Source of the DNA: Vandiemenella viatica
Taxonomy: Eukaryota; Arthropoda; Insecta; Orthoptera; Morabidae
DNA: 64,000 bases
Reading direction: 5' to 3'
Assembly (NCBI GenBank): GCA_031002005.1
Contig: CM061921.1
Coordinates: forward strand, 179,250,935 to 179,314,934
The position numbers and the translations under genes are program-made. This document shows, piece by piece, positions 12,081-23,419 of the stretch. Each line of letters opens with the position of its first letter. Position 1 is the first letter of the stretch. The notes beneath the pieces were generated by a model that saw nothing but the letters and a program-made list of their open reading frames with translations, was not told the origin of the DNA and did not search any database.

Positions 12081-13140
12081 AATTTCAGGAACAGTGGCAT
12101 ATGACTTGCTGGAACGCAGCTCCCCGGCATCTGTGATGTTAACGCGGTAAAATTTGATTTCAGTAATAGGGGCATATTACCTGCAAGTACGCCTTCGGGC
12201 GCAGCGACTGTGATGTTGATTTCAGTAATAGGGGCTTGTTACCTGCTGGTACGTTCCTGCTGCAGTGTCTGTGATGTTGATTTCAGTAATAGGGGCATGT
12301 TACCTGCAAGTACGCCTTCGGGCGCAGCGACTGTGATGTTGATTTCAGTAATAGGGGCATGTTACCTGCTGGTACGTTCCTGCTGCAGTGTCTGTGATGT
12401 TGATTTCAGTAATAGGGGCATGTTACCTGCAAGTACGCCTTCGGGCGCAGCGACTGTGATGTTGATTTCAGTAATAGGGGCTTGTTACCTGCTGGTACGT
12501 TCCTGCTGCAGTGTCTGTGATGTTGATTTCAGTAATAGGGGCATGTTACCTGCAAGTACGCCTTCGGGCGCAGCGACTGTGATGTTGATTTCAGTAATAG
12601 GGGCATGTTACCTGCTGGTACGTTCCTGCTGCAGTGTCTGTGATGTTGATTTCAGTAATAGGGGCATGTTACCTGCAAGTACGCCTTCGGGCGCAGCGAC
12701 TGTGATGTTGATTTCAGTAATAGGGGCATGTTACCTGCTGGTACGTTCCTGCTGCAGTGTCTGTGATGTTGATTTCAGTAATAGGGGCATGTTACCTGCA
12801 AGTACGCCTTCGGGCGCAGCGACTGTGATGTTGATTTCAGTAATAGGGACATGTTACCTGCTGGTACGCTGAAGGCCGCAGCTTCCGTGATGTTGATTTC
12901 AGTAATAGGGACATGTTACCTGCAAGTACGCTGAAGGCCGCAGCTTCTGTGATGTTGATTTCAGTAATAGGGGCATGTTACCTGCTGGTTCGCTGCCGGC
13001 CGCAGCATCTGTGATGTTGATTTCAGTAATAGGGGAACGTTATCTGCTGGTACGCTGCCGGCCGCAGAGTCTGTGATGTTGATTTCAGTAATAGGGGCAT
13101 GTTACCTGCTGGTATGCTGCCTGCCGCAGCGTCTGTGATG
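12080..13140 (-). repeat. 61/62-bp minisatellite with a 123-bp dimer, abutting serpin exon 3
   Basis: About fifteen units alternate between a 61-bp form (ctgctggtacgttcctgctg) and a 62-bp form (ctgcaagtacgccttcgggc). This gives a 123-bp higher-order unit that is nearly identical from about 12211 to 12830. Because 123 is divisible by three, an open frame of 220 codons results; it is not evidence of a protein. On the serpin's strand each unit contains CAG|GTAACATGCCCCTATTA, the exon 3 donor context, plus the preceding exon-like bases. The array therefore seems to have grown out of the exon/intron boundary. Confidence 0.85.
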
Positions 13141-13259
13141 TTGGCGCGGTAGAATTTGGACAGCAGCGCTTTGTACTGCGGTGACAGCAGCCCCGTACTG
13201 CGCACCTCCGCCACGTTGAAAGCACCCGCAGACTCTTCCGTCAGCGTGTCAGCGGAATG
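13106..13259 (-). CDS. Serpin, third visible exon
   Basis: The exon opens in phase 0 after an aatag acceptor and encodes HSADTLTEESAGAFNVAEV followed by RSTGLLSPQYKALLSKFYRAN. This fits the serpin stretch in which a short strand (usually ANALFV) is followed by a helix and then Y-x-A-x-V. It continues the frame of the exon at 19718-19900 (TFE-HSAD). The best donor is CAGCAG|GTAACATG, giving 154 bp and ending in phase 1. The last dozen codons are Ala/Gly-rich and belong to the sequence that is tandemly repeated just downstream, so the exact exon end is less sure. The reactive centre loop is not encoded here, and no later exon was found between 1 and 13105. Confidence 0.78.
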
Positions 13260-14257
13260 CTATTAACAAAGACAATACAAATCTCAAAAACGAAAAAATA
13301 TTCATAATAAGTGCCAAGACGTTCAGCGTTTCAAGAAGTAATTCCGTTTCCTCTTCTTTACACGAGTGAATTCAACGTTTTATCGTCATTATAACACGTA
13401 TCTTGTACGAATAATACGTAACAAATACAACGATCAATTTCAAAACACTATTGGAAGAAGCTGGACTCGAAATGGAAATCCTCGAAATGTGAACTAGCGC
13501 GCAAGCAACTAAGTTACTGGAGCCAGCTTGTAAACCAACTAAATGAATAAAAAAATGTAGCCCACTCTTCAGTTCCTAACTGATTGCTGTTTAAATATTG
13601 AAATCACCGGCAAATAAGTTACCATAAGAAATTTATGTATTCAAGTAGCTCTAAAACCAGTTTCATGATGTGAATGATGGCTTAGGGCTCTGTAACCTCG
13701 AAATTTACTTCATTATGTGTAAGAACGTGATCGAAGTTACATCTGATACACTCAACACCGCGTGGAATGCCCCTGTCATACGTGAGGCAGAATATAATTC
13801 GGCTGTGGCAGAGCATAACTTTATTGAGTGACATATATATTTTGGATTCCATGATTTCGAGAACATAGTCATGGAAGATATTGATATGATTTGCTTAATA
13901 GTGATTGTGGTTACAGTTAATCTTGGCCTGAAATACTGATTAAGACAATAGCGTAGCGGAAATGCATCAACAACATTGATGGCGTCTATATTTGATAGTC
14001 GTCAGTGATGCGCTATTTTGACTTTTTTTTTTACAGCGGTGGTGGAACCTGCCCCACGATGCCTTACCACGGCCACTAGGTCTGACACTGCCGTTTCACA
14101 ACAGTAGTACGTAGTTATATTGAATTTTATCCTATAGGAAAGTGGTGACATTAAGAGAGTACCCGACCTTTCGGTCATCAAAGTCTAGCCCAACTTCAAA
14201 AACTACCCAGCTGTAGCAGCAGGGATGGCAATGTGAGGTGCGCTTCGTCACCCATAA
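13260..14257. other. Serpin intron sequence, nothing recognised
   Basis: This is AT-rich single-copy-looking DNA. A T-run followed by 'acagcggtggtggaacctgc' near 14030 is not assignable. Confidence 0.4.
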
Positions 14258-15710
14258 AGGTCGGGCTACACTAGACCGCACCGCACCCGAACCGCACCGT
14301 CACTTTTCATATTGTTGTCGCTCATTCGATTGAAGCAAGTTCAAACGAACGGCGTGTCGGCCGACACTTGGCCGTGTGTTGGCCGGGATTAGTTTGGTTT
14401 ACTTTTTGACGGTGCGGGCCGGTATCGGGCTGCTGTCGGGCTGTCGATTTTGAGAAGTGTATAGAAAGAGTTCTGAAATTTCCGGCTCTTTACGACTAAA
14501 TATTGTTTTAGCGTTACTGATTCTTTTAGAAAGGTGTCCTTTTTTTCAGCCTCACTTCAGGTTCATCAGATGTTCGTAAAATGTAGGTAGAGTCCTTGCA
14601 TGTTCGCTTAACAAATCAAAGCTTTGCCAAATGTGAAGGTCGATTTTAAGGCATGTAAAAATTGCATCCGACACACGGATTTTGAACCGGAGACCTTCCG
14701 TAACCAAATCACACGCCGCAAGCATTTGAATCCAGAAGTACTGATAAATGTGTATTCAGTAATATAAAAATACATTTGTGTTTTGGGATCACAAAAATTA
14801 ATTATATAGAAAAAAGTATGTTTATTATGTTTGAATATTTATTTTTCTTTACATTCAGATTTGTCTCTTTACTCAGATGATAACGGCGTACGATTAGGGT
14901 ACTGGAAGTCCCTGGTTCAAATCACTGTCTCGGTTGTAATTTTTATGGGTCTGAAAATTGACCTCTGTCAAAGCTTTGATTTGTTAATGCTAAGATGCTA
15001 GGACTCTCCGTTGTTCGAATTTCACGTTAATCTGTAGGTCTCCTTTCCAAATTAAGTGAGAGCAATAGAGGTGTACTAAGTGGCTGAAAAGAAACTCAGT
15101 GATTGGAATTTTTAGATCACATAAAATTATTATTATTTTACAGAATCTTTGAAGTCAGTATTTAAATTAAAATGTATAATAATTTTATTCTTTTTGTTCG
15201 AAAAAATATTGAGTGAATCGAAAGAAATCGCAAACCAAAACAAACTCGTTAAATGTGAAATGAGAGACGCTTGACATTTCATTGTAACTATGTAGAGAAT
15301 CTTTCAATTCAGTATAGTGTGACGATCATTTTTTAAAACTGCGTTGGGGCACTATTTTTGTGCATTAGAGATCCAACAGTGAGGTGATAACAGGAGACAG
15401 GCAAAAAAAATATTTTAACATACTTTATTACTTTCGTAGGTTATAAAGTACGCCTACACAAAATAAAGTACAGTACTCTATAATAATGTACGTGTGGTAG
15501 CCCCAAATCACTCTTACGGTAATTTTTTAACATTAATTTCGTGAAACAACCAAGTGTATACGTTAAAGGAGACTGAAGGCTGCGAAGGAACCCGTCCGTC
15601 ACACGGCCGTGCTACGGACCAGTGTGGACGAGAGTAGAGCGAGCCGACAATCGGTCGAGTGTTGGCTCGGATGCGGTGCGGGCTGGGTACGGTATAGTGT
15701 GGCCCGACCT
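14258..15710. mobile_element. Unclassified TIR element with subterminal inverted repeats
   Basis: The left end reads aggtcgggctacactagacc, and the right end in reverse complement reads aggtcgggccacactatacc; both run on into GC-rich 'cgcaccgca' blocks. A second, inner inverted pair lies at about 14570-14700 and 14900-15020, sharing 'aaatcaaagctttg' and 'gaaggtcgattttaa'. No transposase ORF and no clear target duplication were found. It is about 1.45 kb and presumably non-autonomous. Confidence 0.6.
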
Positions 15711-16500
15711 CAAAAGGTACCCGTGGGGAGCCGCGCGTACCACGAACCAAGCCGAATAGTCTCCAAACCCTGGCTTTATAGCTGAAGCCTTTCTGCTTGT
15801 TCCCTTGTGCACCTGGGCCATATGGGGACGTGGTGGTAGCCGTTGCAACCAAACGCCTCTTTGGACGCGCTCCTAGTGCGCGTTCCCCCTCTTCCAACCG
15901 ATACACCAGGCGTCACTGACTAACACAGGTTCCCGCACACTCGTCGAATCTTCACAGAGCGCCATTGTAGTGCACGATGACGTCGCAGCAGTCCTAAGGA
16001 CTCCGCAACACTTAAAAGATGTGCTGTCCCACCAGAGTCAAATGTTCGTACTCATGCCCTACCAATCCCCAGTTATATAGAGAACCTGTTATGACAGCAA
16101 GAGTCTTGTGCATACCGGTTGCAAGGGGAACCGAATCACTTGACCACCAAAACGCTCGCTTCAGCAGCAGCCACATACGAAAACCGGAGATGACCGCCAC
16201 CTTCAGCAGTGATTGTCGGCTTACCGGTACCGTCCGTCTCCCCCCAGCAGGGTCACGTCACCTCCACGCACCCAAGGTCTTCGAGACGAGCGCATGAAAT
16301 TTCTGCTAATTCCTTTTGTGTGATTAGCTGTATATGGGTAGAGGTGCCTGTCACTCTTGCTGTGACATCTGCCCCTGTTTCTTATAGTTTGGTTCTTAAA
16401 GCTAATAACAATTTTGGGTTTTACATGACATTTATGCAAAGGTAATAACATCTTAACATTTTTAGTCTTTCATTACAGTTCCTTTTTTTAAAAAATATAT
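15711..16500. other. GC-rich unassigned stretch
   Basis: GC content rises sharply at about 15710-16300 compared with the neighbouring introns. Overlapping short ORFs exist on both strands but show no domain I know. It could be a solo LTR or the edge of another repeat; I see no supporting repeat partner in this window. Confidence 0.3.
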
Positions 16501-16572
16501 ACATTTCTTTTACTACTATTATTATCATTTATATCATTTTTTATATATATATTATTTTATTATTTTTTAAAA

Positions 16573-16574
<2 letters not shown>

Positions 16575-16622
<48 letters not shown>

Positions 16623-16640
16623 TTTTTTTTTTTTTTTTTG
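16575..16640. repeat. (AT)n microsatellite followed by T-run
   Basis: About 45 bp of uninterrupted (AT)n is followed by a ~17-base T-run. Confidence 0.95.
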
Positions 16641-16749
16641 CACATGGTGTTTCTTTCTGATATTTAGTAATACGACTAGTACATTACAGAGCCATATCTG
16701 CAAATTACATACTGTACCACAATTTTCACAATATCAGTAATATCCAGAA

Positions 16750-17010
16750 AAATTTACAGTCTAACACAGAACCAGTAACACCTCACAGACTGAAACAGAA
16801 AACGGAAACTATGGCATGGAATTCCAAACATAACAGACTACGTTTGAAACAAAAACATAGAAACAATAACACTAACACAAAATTCCAAATGTTACAGACT
16901 ACATTAAAAAAAAAAACACACACACACTGAAATAGTAAGACTAAATTACAAACCATACAGACTAACATAGCAATAGACACAGGAACAATAACACGAAATC
17001 ATAAAACTTG
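16750..17010. repeat. Degenerate ~70-bp tandem repeat
   Basis: Repeated phrases 'aaattccaaacataacagac', 'aaaattccaaatgttacagac' and 'aattacaaaccatacagac' occur about every 70 bp. No coding function is apparent. Confidence 0.55.
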
Positions 17011-17263
17011 CAAGGTCTTACTGCCGGGAGCAGTAGAAGAGGGGACAAGTCCTCCCATCTCCGCGCCATCGGTGTTGTCACTGGGTGCATATAGGCAGTA
17101 GGGGGCACAACTGACTTTGATTCGAGTCTTCAGATCAACCAGGATCTACCGGTCAGAGTGTTTCCTTTTTGCTATATCCCACCACTTCCTTTAACTCCTT
17201 CCTACCCACGGTCCGAAGACCGCAGCGCCGGCATAACTGGAGTATTGGAACAGTATGCATGCC

Positions 17264-17503
17264 ACCGACCGTGGTGGTGTAACGGTTAGCGTTCTGGCCT
17301 CGCATTTGGGAGGACAATGATTCAAATCCCCGTCCGGGCATCCAGATTTGGATTTTCCATGGTTTCCCAAATCACTCCAGGTGAATGCCGGGATGCTTCC
17401 TTCAAAAGGCCGTGGTCGAATTCCTTCCCATTCCTTGCCCCCCATCCTTTCCCGTCTCTAAATACCTCACTGTTAAGAGACGTTAAGCAGTAAACACAAA
17501 AAA
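17264..17503 (+). mobile_element. tRNA-derived SINE with perfect target duplication
   Basis: The element opens with an A-box-like tggtgtaacggttagcg and a B-box-like segment (gattcaaatcc). The family body follows (ccatggtttcccaaatcact, aatgccgggatgcttccttc) and it ends in an A-rich tail. The 12-bp sequence agtatgcatgcc is present on both sides (17252-17263 and 17504-17515), as expected for LINE-driven insertion. Confidence 0.9.
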
Positions 17504-17519
17504 AGTATGCATGCCGGCA

Positions 17520-19313
17520 GCAGGGGGCATCACATTCCTCACAGCACGTTCGCTACATACACTGCCGGTACCGTAGCCGTTTCACAATAGTTCGATTGAA
17601 AGTGAGAACGAAGGAAGTTATCGAATACTCTCTGACGCTGCGGGAATGTTGTATCAATAGTCAAGAAACTCTGCGTTCCTATGACAATTCCATCTCGCTC
17701 CATCTTGTTCCTGAATAATAATTTGTTTTTGATTTCGTAGAATATAACCGAGGATGGTATAGTTATTTGTGCTGTGGTATAAGATGTAAAGACATCTGCT
17801 CATTTAATATCAGTGATAAGAGATAATAAGCTGGAGTTGTGAACAGAAGAGAGAATAAGGAAATATTGGGATACCTGAATAACAAGTAAACGGCATCTTT
17901 GTGGAATTGATATAATCACCCACTGGAAATAACTTTCTAAACCATTCATTTCTACTCGTAGGGGAGATAGCGCCTTTTTTAACCATCCGTTGCTGGAACT
18001 AGTACGAATTCTCATTTCTTGGTTGATTTAATTTGCAAGAAATAGCTTGAATAATGAAATTTACCACTAACGGAATATCAGAGAGGTCATCGATGATTCT
18101 TCCTTCCACCGTTTCGTTATGCAATAACAGTTCCTTCTGATTGTGAGATAACAACCATAGAGGTAGTGAAACATGAAATATATGATGGAACGGTTTTAGC
18201 ATGATAAAGTTTGCTGACCTGTAAGAGAAATGACTATACAATGATATTAGCTGACGTTATCAAAATTAGTGTGTAATAGTTGTTACAAAGAAATGTCGGG
18301 TCGCGTACTAGAGATTGTTTGATTAAAAGCGTAATGGATGGATTTGTAAAAGTATTAATGGAAATAACGTGAAAAGATTCATTTAATGTGGAGTGGATAA
18401 TGTTTTTCAACATAACGGCTTATTTTAAACAGCAGCGAGGCAGCCATCGTTTTGTCATTTTGGTTTTAATCCAAAACGCTCAGCGGGCTATATTAAACTA
18501 GGGTTACCAGACGTCCCCGCATTCAGCTCTCTGTCCCCGGACAGATTTCGTCCCCGCAATGTCCTCGGATTTTTACTGTTGTCCTCAGAATTTTTTTTAA
18601 TCAAGCGAGACTTCTTTAAAAGCCCTGATTAGCTAATACATTTGTTTAAAGGAAGAGATATGAAGCGCACTTCTTTCCTTGTACGTGCCTAAGAATAAAA
18701 GAAAATTACAAGGATACTGCTTCTTGGACACAACAGCTTTGGAAAATCAAGTCTCCTTGCTGTGTTCAACATGGCTGTCTGTGATCCTCATTTATAATAC
18801 AAAATATAAAAAATATGTGGCTTTTAAGTTAACCCAAACTTTAATGATATCACTTATAAAAGTACAACACGTAATTAGGACAAATGCCGAAAGCGTCCCC
18901 GGATTTTGGTGAAAAAGTTGAGAAGAGTACATCTCTGTTCTGCAACGATTGGCCGTGTTGTTTAAATATCATCAAACTTCCACTAGCTAAACGCTAATAA
19001 ATTACTTTTAAACTAGCTTGAGTATTAAATCATAACATACTTAAATATACTTTTAAACATGTAAACATAAATAGGACAAAAATCTGATATTGAATTGGAA
19101 AATGTGAAGTTTTGTGCAAATCTATTAATTACACAAATTGTTATAATTGCTATAAAAGTTATAATTATCAATAATTAGTCAATAGCATAAATTATAACTT
19201 GCATTACACCGATTTTTACGGAAACTATTACTATTCTTGATTGTTAATATGCAAGCGTTAGTGTTAAATTTAAAGTACATTTTAAAATACTATCGATAAT
19301 TACAGATAATGTT
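17520..19313. other. Serpin intron, mostly unassigned; possible hAT-like fragment
   Basis: No gene was found. At about 18500-18910 the edge phrase 'agggttaccagacgtccccg' and a later 'gcgtccccggattttggtg' resemble the CCGGGGAC-type ends of some hAT MITEs; this is weak. The remainder is AT-rich. Confidence 0.35.
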
Positions 19314-19665
19314 AAAGGAGCGTCCATAAACCATGTAGCTCCATTTTGGCGTCTTGTGAACTCCCCCCTCCCCCCCACGTAGCCCGACGTGGCTTTTTTT
19401 TCTTACCCCACCCCCTCACGTAGCACGTAGCTTTTTTTCCCTATTGATTCCAGACGACATTTGGTACTGTTTTCTCTTGTCAGACTATCGAAAATTACAT
19501 ACGAAGATAATTAAATGACGAAAATAAGCATTCACATGCTGTTGAGTGTTCTGTACATTTTAACCGTGACAGATAATATGAATGAAAAGTTACGTGGCCT
19601 GGCTCGGAACCTCTCCACGCTCCCCCCCCCCCCCCCCCCTCCACCACGTAGCCCAGCGTAGCTTT
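19314..19665. mobile_element. MITE-like fragment with C-rich body
   Basis: It starts 'aggagcgtccataaaccatg' and contains repeated 'cacgtagc' motifs and long C-runs. It resembles the two gtccataaattacgtg MITEs in this window but with a different inner TIR and no clear right end. It lies immediately next to the serpin shutter exon's donor side. Confidence 0.4.
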
Positions 19666-19717
19666 CCAGTCAACCCATCCGTAGTTTATTGTACCCTACA
19701 ACAGGGCATCTAAATAC

Positions 19718-19900
19718 CTCGAAGGTGTCGTAGTACGCCTTGAAGCCGTCCCTGAGAGCTTGCCGCTCGCCTGGTGTGACGCCCAAGGCGGTCATCAGCT
19801 CCTGAGCTGTGGGGCCCGCGGCGCCTTCCAGCAGCATCGCCATCGCTGACGTCACGCCCAGCGGCGCGAACACCACATTCTCCACGCCTGGGGACAGCGC
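19718..19900 (-). CDS. Serpin, shutter-region exon (61 codons)
   Basis: Serpins are suicide-substrate inhibitors of serine proteases; in insects they often restrain haemolymph cascades. This exon encodes the conserved segment NVVFAPLGVTSAMAMLLEG followed by AAGPTAQELMTALGV. It matches the family pattern N-V-x-F-S-P-x-S-x-x-x-A-x-A-M with the GA-x-G-x-T-x-x-E-L helix after it. The usual Ser of 'FSP' is Ala here. The acceptor is ttggttgcag and the donor is GAG|GTATTT; both ends are phase 0 and the exon is exactly 183 bp. It is GC-rich and uninterrupted, unlike the surrounding AT-rich repeat DNA, so it appears to be under selection. It sits about 33.3 kb from the leader exon and 6.5 kb from the next exon. 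Confidence 0.88.
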
Positions 19901-20569
19901 CTGCAACCAATTCACAACTTCATTTTCACAAGTTAATAATTTTTCTCGAAAAACCTGTAGTTCCGTAGCAAGGAGTGTTTAACTTCATGTAGCTCCTGTC
20001 CATAAAAATATATCGACATAGGTCATGATTAAATTAGAGTGGTATGTGAAAGATAAATTTAGGTGTAGGAACGTACAGATTATCATAGTTTCTAAGTTGC
20101 TTAGGCCTTGCAGTACGATCCCTATCAGCATGTCAGCCTAAACGACACTGCGCCAGCCTAAACAGATTATCATATTACCAAGAAATTAACAATATTGTTT
20201 CATAATACGTTAAGAGACTGTAGTAAGGCAGTTATTGATTTAGAGAATGTGATCATCAGATTTCGTGTTTCGTGGTTTTCAGTTAGCTGTGCCATCTGTT
20301 GTCAGAGCCTTGTATATACAGTATATTAAGATGCTCGAATATTAATGTTTCATTTGTCAACAACGCCGTCATAGAACAGGTGTGTATTATATGAAGCTGC
20401 AATCAAATGAAACTCGGTATATTTGTTCACTTGTTCACTCCCCTCGCATTGAAACTAAGAGAATTAAAAATAAATGAACTACCACAATAGTTTGTAATGC
20501 TTAATGAGTATGTTTTTTATGGTATGTGTATTTTACAAAATACTCTTTGTTTCCCAGTCCAATGTTGTT
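19901..20569. other. Serpin intron, nothing recognised
   Basis: This is AT-rich sequence after the acceptor; no element ends or ORFs could be supported. Confidence 0.4.
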
Positions 20570-21160
20570 GTAGGCCATTTTTCCGCAGTTGCTCAGTAAA
20601 TTAATTAATAAAATGACGCCAATACAACTGTATTATGTAGCTTTCTTGCCGTACCCGTTTCGCCTCTCATCGAGGCATCACCAGCGACGAATCTATTTTA
20701 AAATTTACATTGGGTTTACAAACTTATTTGACATGTATTTGATACATTTTCTTATTTTTTACACTTACTATTTACATTAGTGGATTTCAGGATAGTAACC
20801 ACACATCTTTGCTTTCTCTCGAAAGCATGTTTCCATTACAGCCATTTGTCTTTGCTGTTGTTTACACGATATAAACATTGCGTCATCTACAATTCGCTTG
20901 TTTTCGGTGGCCATCTTATTTTCTTACTGTCAAAGGTGGTGATGCGCTGACGGCGCCAGATTTGAAATTGCGAGGGAGATTTTATTTCTAATTTTATGTA
21001 AGTGTGTGAGTGCATGTATTTGTTAGGATTATTTCTTTACTGTAGGGTTATTGTATGTTTACCAGCTTGAACAGTGTTTGGTTTGTTAAGTTTATGTGGT
21101 CATTCAATACCTGCTTGCCATTTTTATTGCTTTTTGTATATGGTAGTTTTCTTGTAGAGT
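20570..21160 (-). mobile_element. Penelope-like element relic (terminal region)
   Basis: It shares 'ggccatttttccgcagttgc' and later 'gtttacaaac' and 'aggattattt...cagtgtttg' phrases, in the same order, with 23420-24180, so both are copies of one family. The minus strand contains a hammerhead-like fold (20648-20689), which is characteristic of Penelope-like terminal regions. No reverse transcriptase or GIY-YIG domain was seen. Confidence 0.5.
20648..20689 (-). ncRNA. Hammerhead-ribozyme-like motif
   Basis: On the minus strand the order is CTGGTGA (core CUGAUGA with A to G at one site), stem II GCCTC-GATGA-GAGGC (5 bp with a 5-base loop), then GAAAC. A minimal stem III (AC-GG-GT) follows, then A as the cleavage-site base. 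Stem I can form four pairs (GTCG with CGGC, one wobble). Short stem III hammerheads are known from Penelope-like elements. The core change and short stem I make activity uncertain. Confidence 0.55.
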
Positions 21161-21885
21161 GAGGGTATTGTGTCTGTAATTGTTGATTGTGAGTATTTGC
21201 ATGTCTTTTTAAAATACTCTTTGTTTATTTGTAAAGGACATACGAAATTCGAATTTCAGGAAACATTTATTGTGTGTGGCAGTGTTAAGAATTTAAAAAG
21301 TATAATGAGCCGTATTTCTAAATCAAACAGTGCCTTAATTATACAAACACCTGATACCATCTGAAATCATTTTCAAATGTGTAAATAAAGACTGTCACTC
21401 AAAATTGGTTCTTCTGTAATTTATTATGCTTCTCCTTAAAGCTCATACCTTCTAAACAACAAGCGATTATTTTTGCAATCCCTTGAAGAAATGTTTCATT
21501 AATGCGAACTCATAGATTTATCCCCTTCCAAACATCGCTTAATGCGCCTATACAAGTTTTCACTTATCACACGCTGAACGTAGTTACATCTTTCACAGAC
21601 ATCACGTCCCCCATTACGACCCGGCAGTACAAGGGCATGCGACTACAAAACCACAGCTCCGAATTTGGCCAGGCCAACGATGAGTTAAACTCACTGAAGG
21701 CAGCCGATCTCAAATATGGTGAAGAAGCAGAATAATTACTGTTTGATTTTTCCAGTTTCAATAACTTTAAATTAACAAATACATTTTTCGACATAAAGAT
21801 ATACTTGGTGCTGCCGAGATAATAGACCAATAACTGATTTGTGATTACACTTAAACTAATGAGAATACATTGATCACTTTATATT
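21161..21885. other. Unassigned intron sequence
   Basis: Short ORFs on both strands around 21500-21830 overlap antisense and match nothing I know. Confidence 0.35.
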
Positions 21886-21889
21886 TATT

Positions 21890-22970
21890 ACAAAATTGGC
21901 AAAGAGATGGTAGAAGTGAAGCCAAATTACAAAACCTGCAAGATAGAACATTTGATAACAGAAGAAAGTATACTTTTTCTCTACCAACGAAGACTTTATT
22001 ATGCTATAGGAAATGTTCCGATGCCAAGTAATATTGATCAATTATGTGAAAACAACAAAACTGAGAAAAAGACATACTAGACGAGGATTAAAAAACATGG
22101 AACGATGATACAACTGTATAATCCTACAGTAGAAAATATGGGTCAAATAAAAAAGTGAGAAAACTGGCAGAATTACATAAACGATATAGAACATGATCTC
22201 CATGTTAGGCAAAAAAGAGCTAACAGAGTGCTGAGAGAATAAACTGATTAACAATCCCATGCCTTAGAGAGATTGGTTACTATATTTCACTGTCGCCTGG
22301 ACGGATAAACACGAAGACTTCATTGAAGAAATCAACAAAATATGCAGATCCAATAACAATTAATTGACGAAGTATTTGTATAATTAAAAAATAAATAGAA
22401 GCCAGATTGTGATATCCTGGAAGCGGAACTATTTAAGTTTTCAGCAAATAAATAAAATTTCTTTTGTCAAATTTTTTAGACTGTTGGTGGGCATGTGGAT
22501 ATGTACCAGACGAGTGGAATGTATCTTCAGTGTGTCACAAATTAAAAAATAGAGATATGTCGAAAACAAAATTATCGAAGTAGAAATCTGCTGTATACAG
22601 CATACAAGATGAACGCAAAGATAGTGAAAATGTGCATAGGTTTAATAGAAGCTGTAATGAACGTTGCACAGAATGACTTCCGAAAGGGAAGATAATTTAC
22701 AGACTGCATTTTAACAATGATTCAATTGATAGGAAAACATAAAGGATTCAACATACCGCTATACATAGCATTCATCGATCATGAAAAGCTTTTCATACTG
22801 TTAATAGAAAGAAATTGTTTCAGATTATGTTACGCCGAGGGTACCACCAGAATATTCATTACTGTTTGCAAAAATTGTAATACCCAGAAGAATGGTCTCA
22901 ATTACTCAAAAATTTGAGGATGTATAGAACGGTGGAACTATAATAAGTGATTAAGATTGCAGAAAGATGG
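21890..22970 (+). mobile_element. RTE-like LINE relic (linker and reverse transcriptase start)
   Basis: Across several frames the plus strand reads linker-type sequence (VKPNYKTCKIEHLITEES), then a DILEAELFK block, EWNVSSVCHK, and NIPLYIAFIDHEKLF (RT motif A region, usually DYEKAF). Stops and frame changes are frequent. The same family is represented at 25140-28990 and 63820-64000. Non-LTR retrotransposons of this kind encode an endonuclease and reverse transcriptase; nothing here could be functional. Confidence 0.6.
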
Positions 22971-22999
22971 AGTGTAACTAGGCACAGCGGCACTCTTTT

Positions 23000-23195
23000 A
23001 TGTGAGGCCTGACAGGTCAATCTTACACCACGTTCAATCGGTGGAGAGCCATCAAATGAAGAGGAAACGTTCAAGTAATGGCGACATGACTCGTCGACAA
23101 CATAGAGCGCAATGTCATCATGTGAGTGACTTCGAACGTGGCAGAATGATTGATCTCCGGGAAACAGATTTCTCGTACCGTGACATAAACTGAAT
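23000..23195 (+). pseudogene. Tc1-like transposase, N-terminal fragment
   Basis: The frame reads RRQHRAQCHHVSDFERGR followed by MIDLRETDFSYRDI, matching the start of Tc1-type transposases (helix-turn-helix region). It stops at about 23193. No terminal repeats were found nearby. Confidence 0.6.
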
Positions 23196-23419
23196 CATAA
23201 TCTCGCTACCTTCGACTTAGTGACTTCACGAAATCTTTTATGAAGCTGCTGCTGCTGTATATGTCGCTGAGGTCAGAAAACTTTTTCCATAATACCCGTC
23301 ACAGATCTTAACTAATTAATAAAACATTTCTCAATTTGGAACTTCTTCAGTTCGAGTAACTTGCGTCGAGTAGCATTCCTGGTCTTTATGATGCCACGTT
23401 TACTTATTGTCGATTACAT

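Noticed and set aside
12210..12872. 220-codon open frame with five 41-residue repeats
   Set aside because: It is a by-product of the 123-bp tandem dimer and runs antisense to the serpin; no domain or start context supports a protein.
10500..13140. CRISPR-like repeat array
   Set aside because: Units are contiguous without unique spacers and the genome is animal.
15514..15906. Overlapping minus-strand ORFs of 130 and 78 codons
   Set aside because: They cover the GC-rich end of a TIR element and adjacent unassigned DNA; no recognisable domain.
18500..18910. Complete hAT MITE
   Set aside because: Only one edge resembles a hAT end; no convincing inverted partner or 8-bp duplication was seen.
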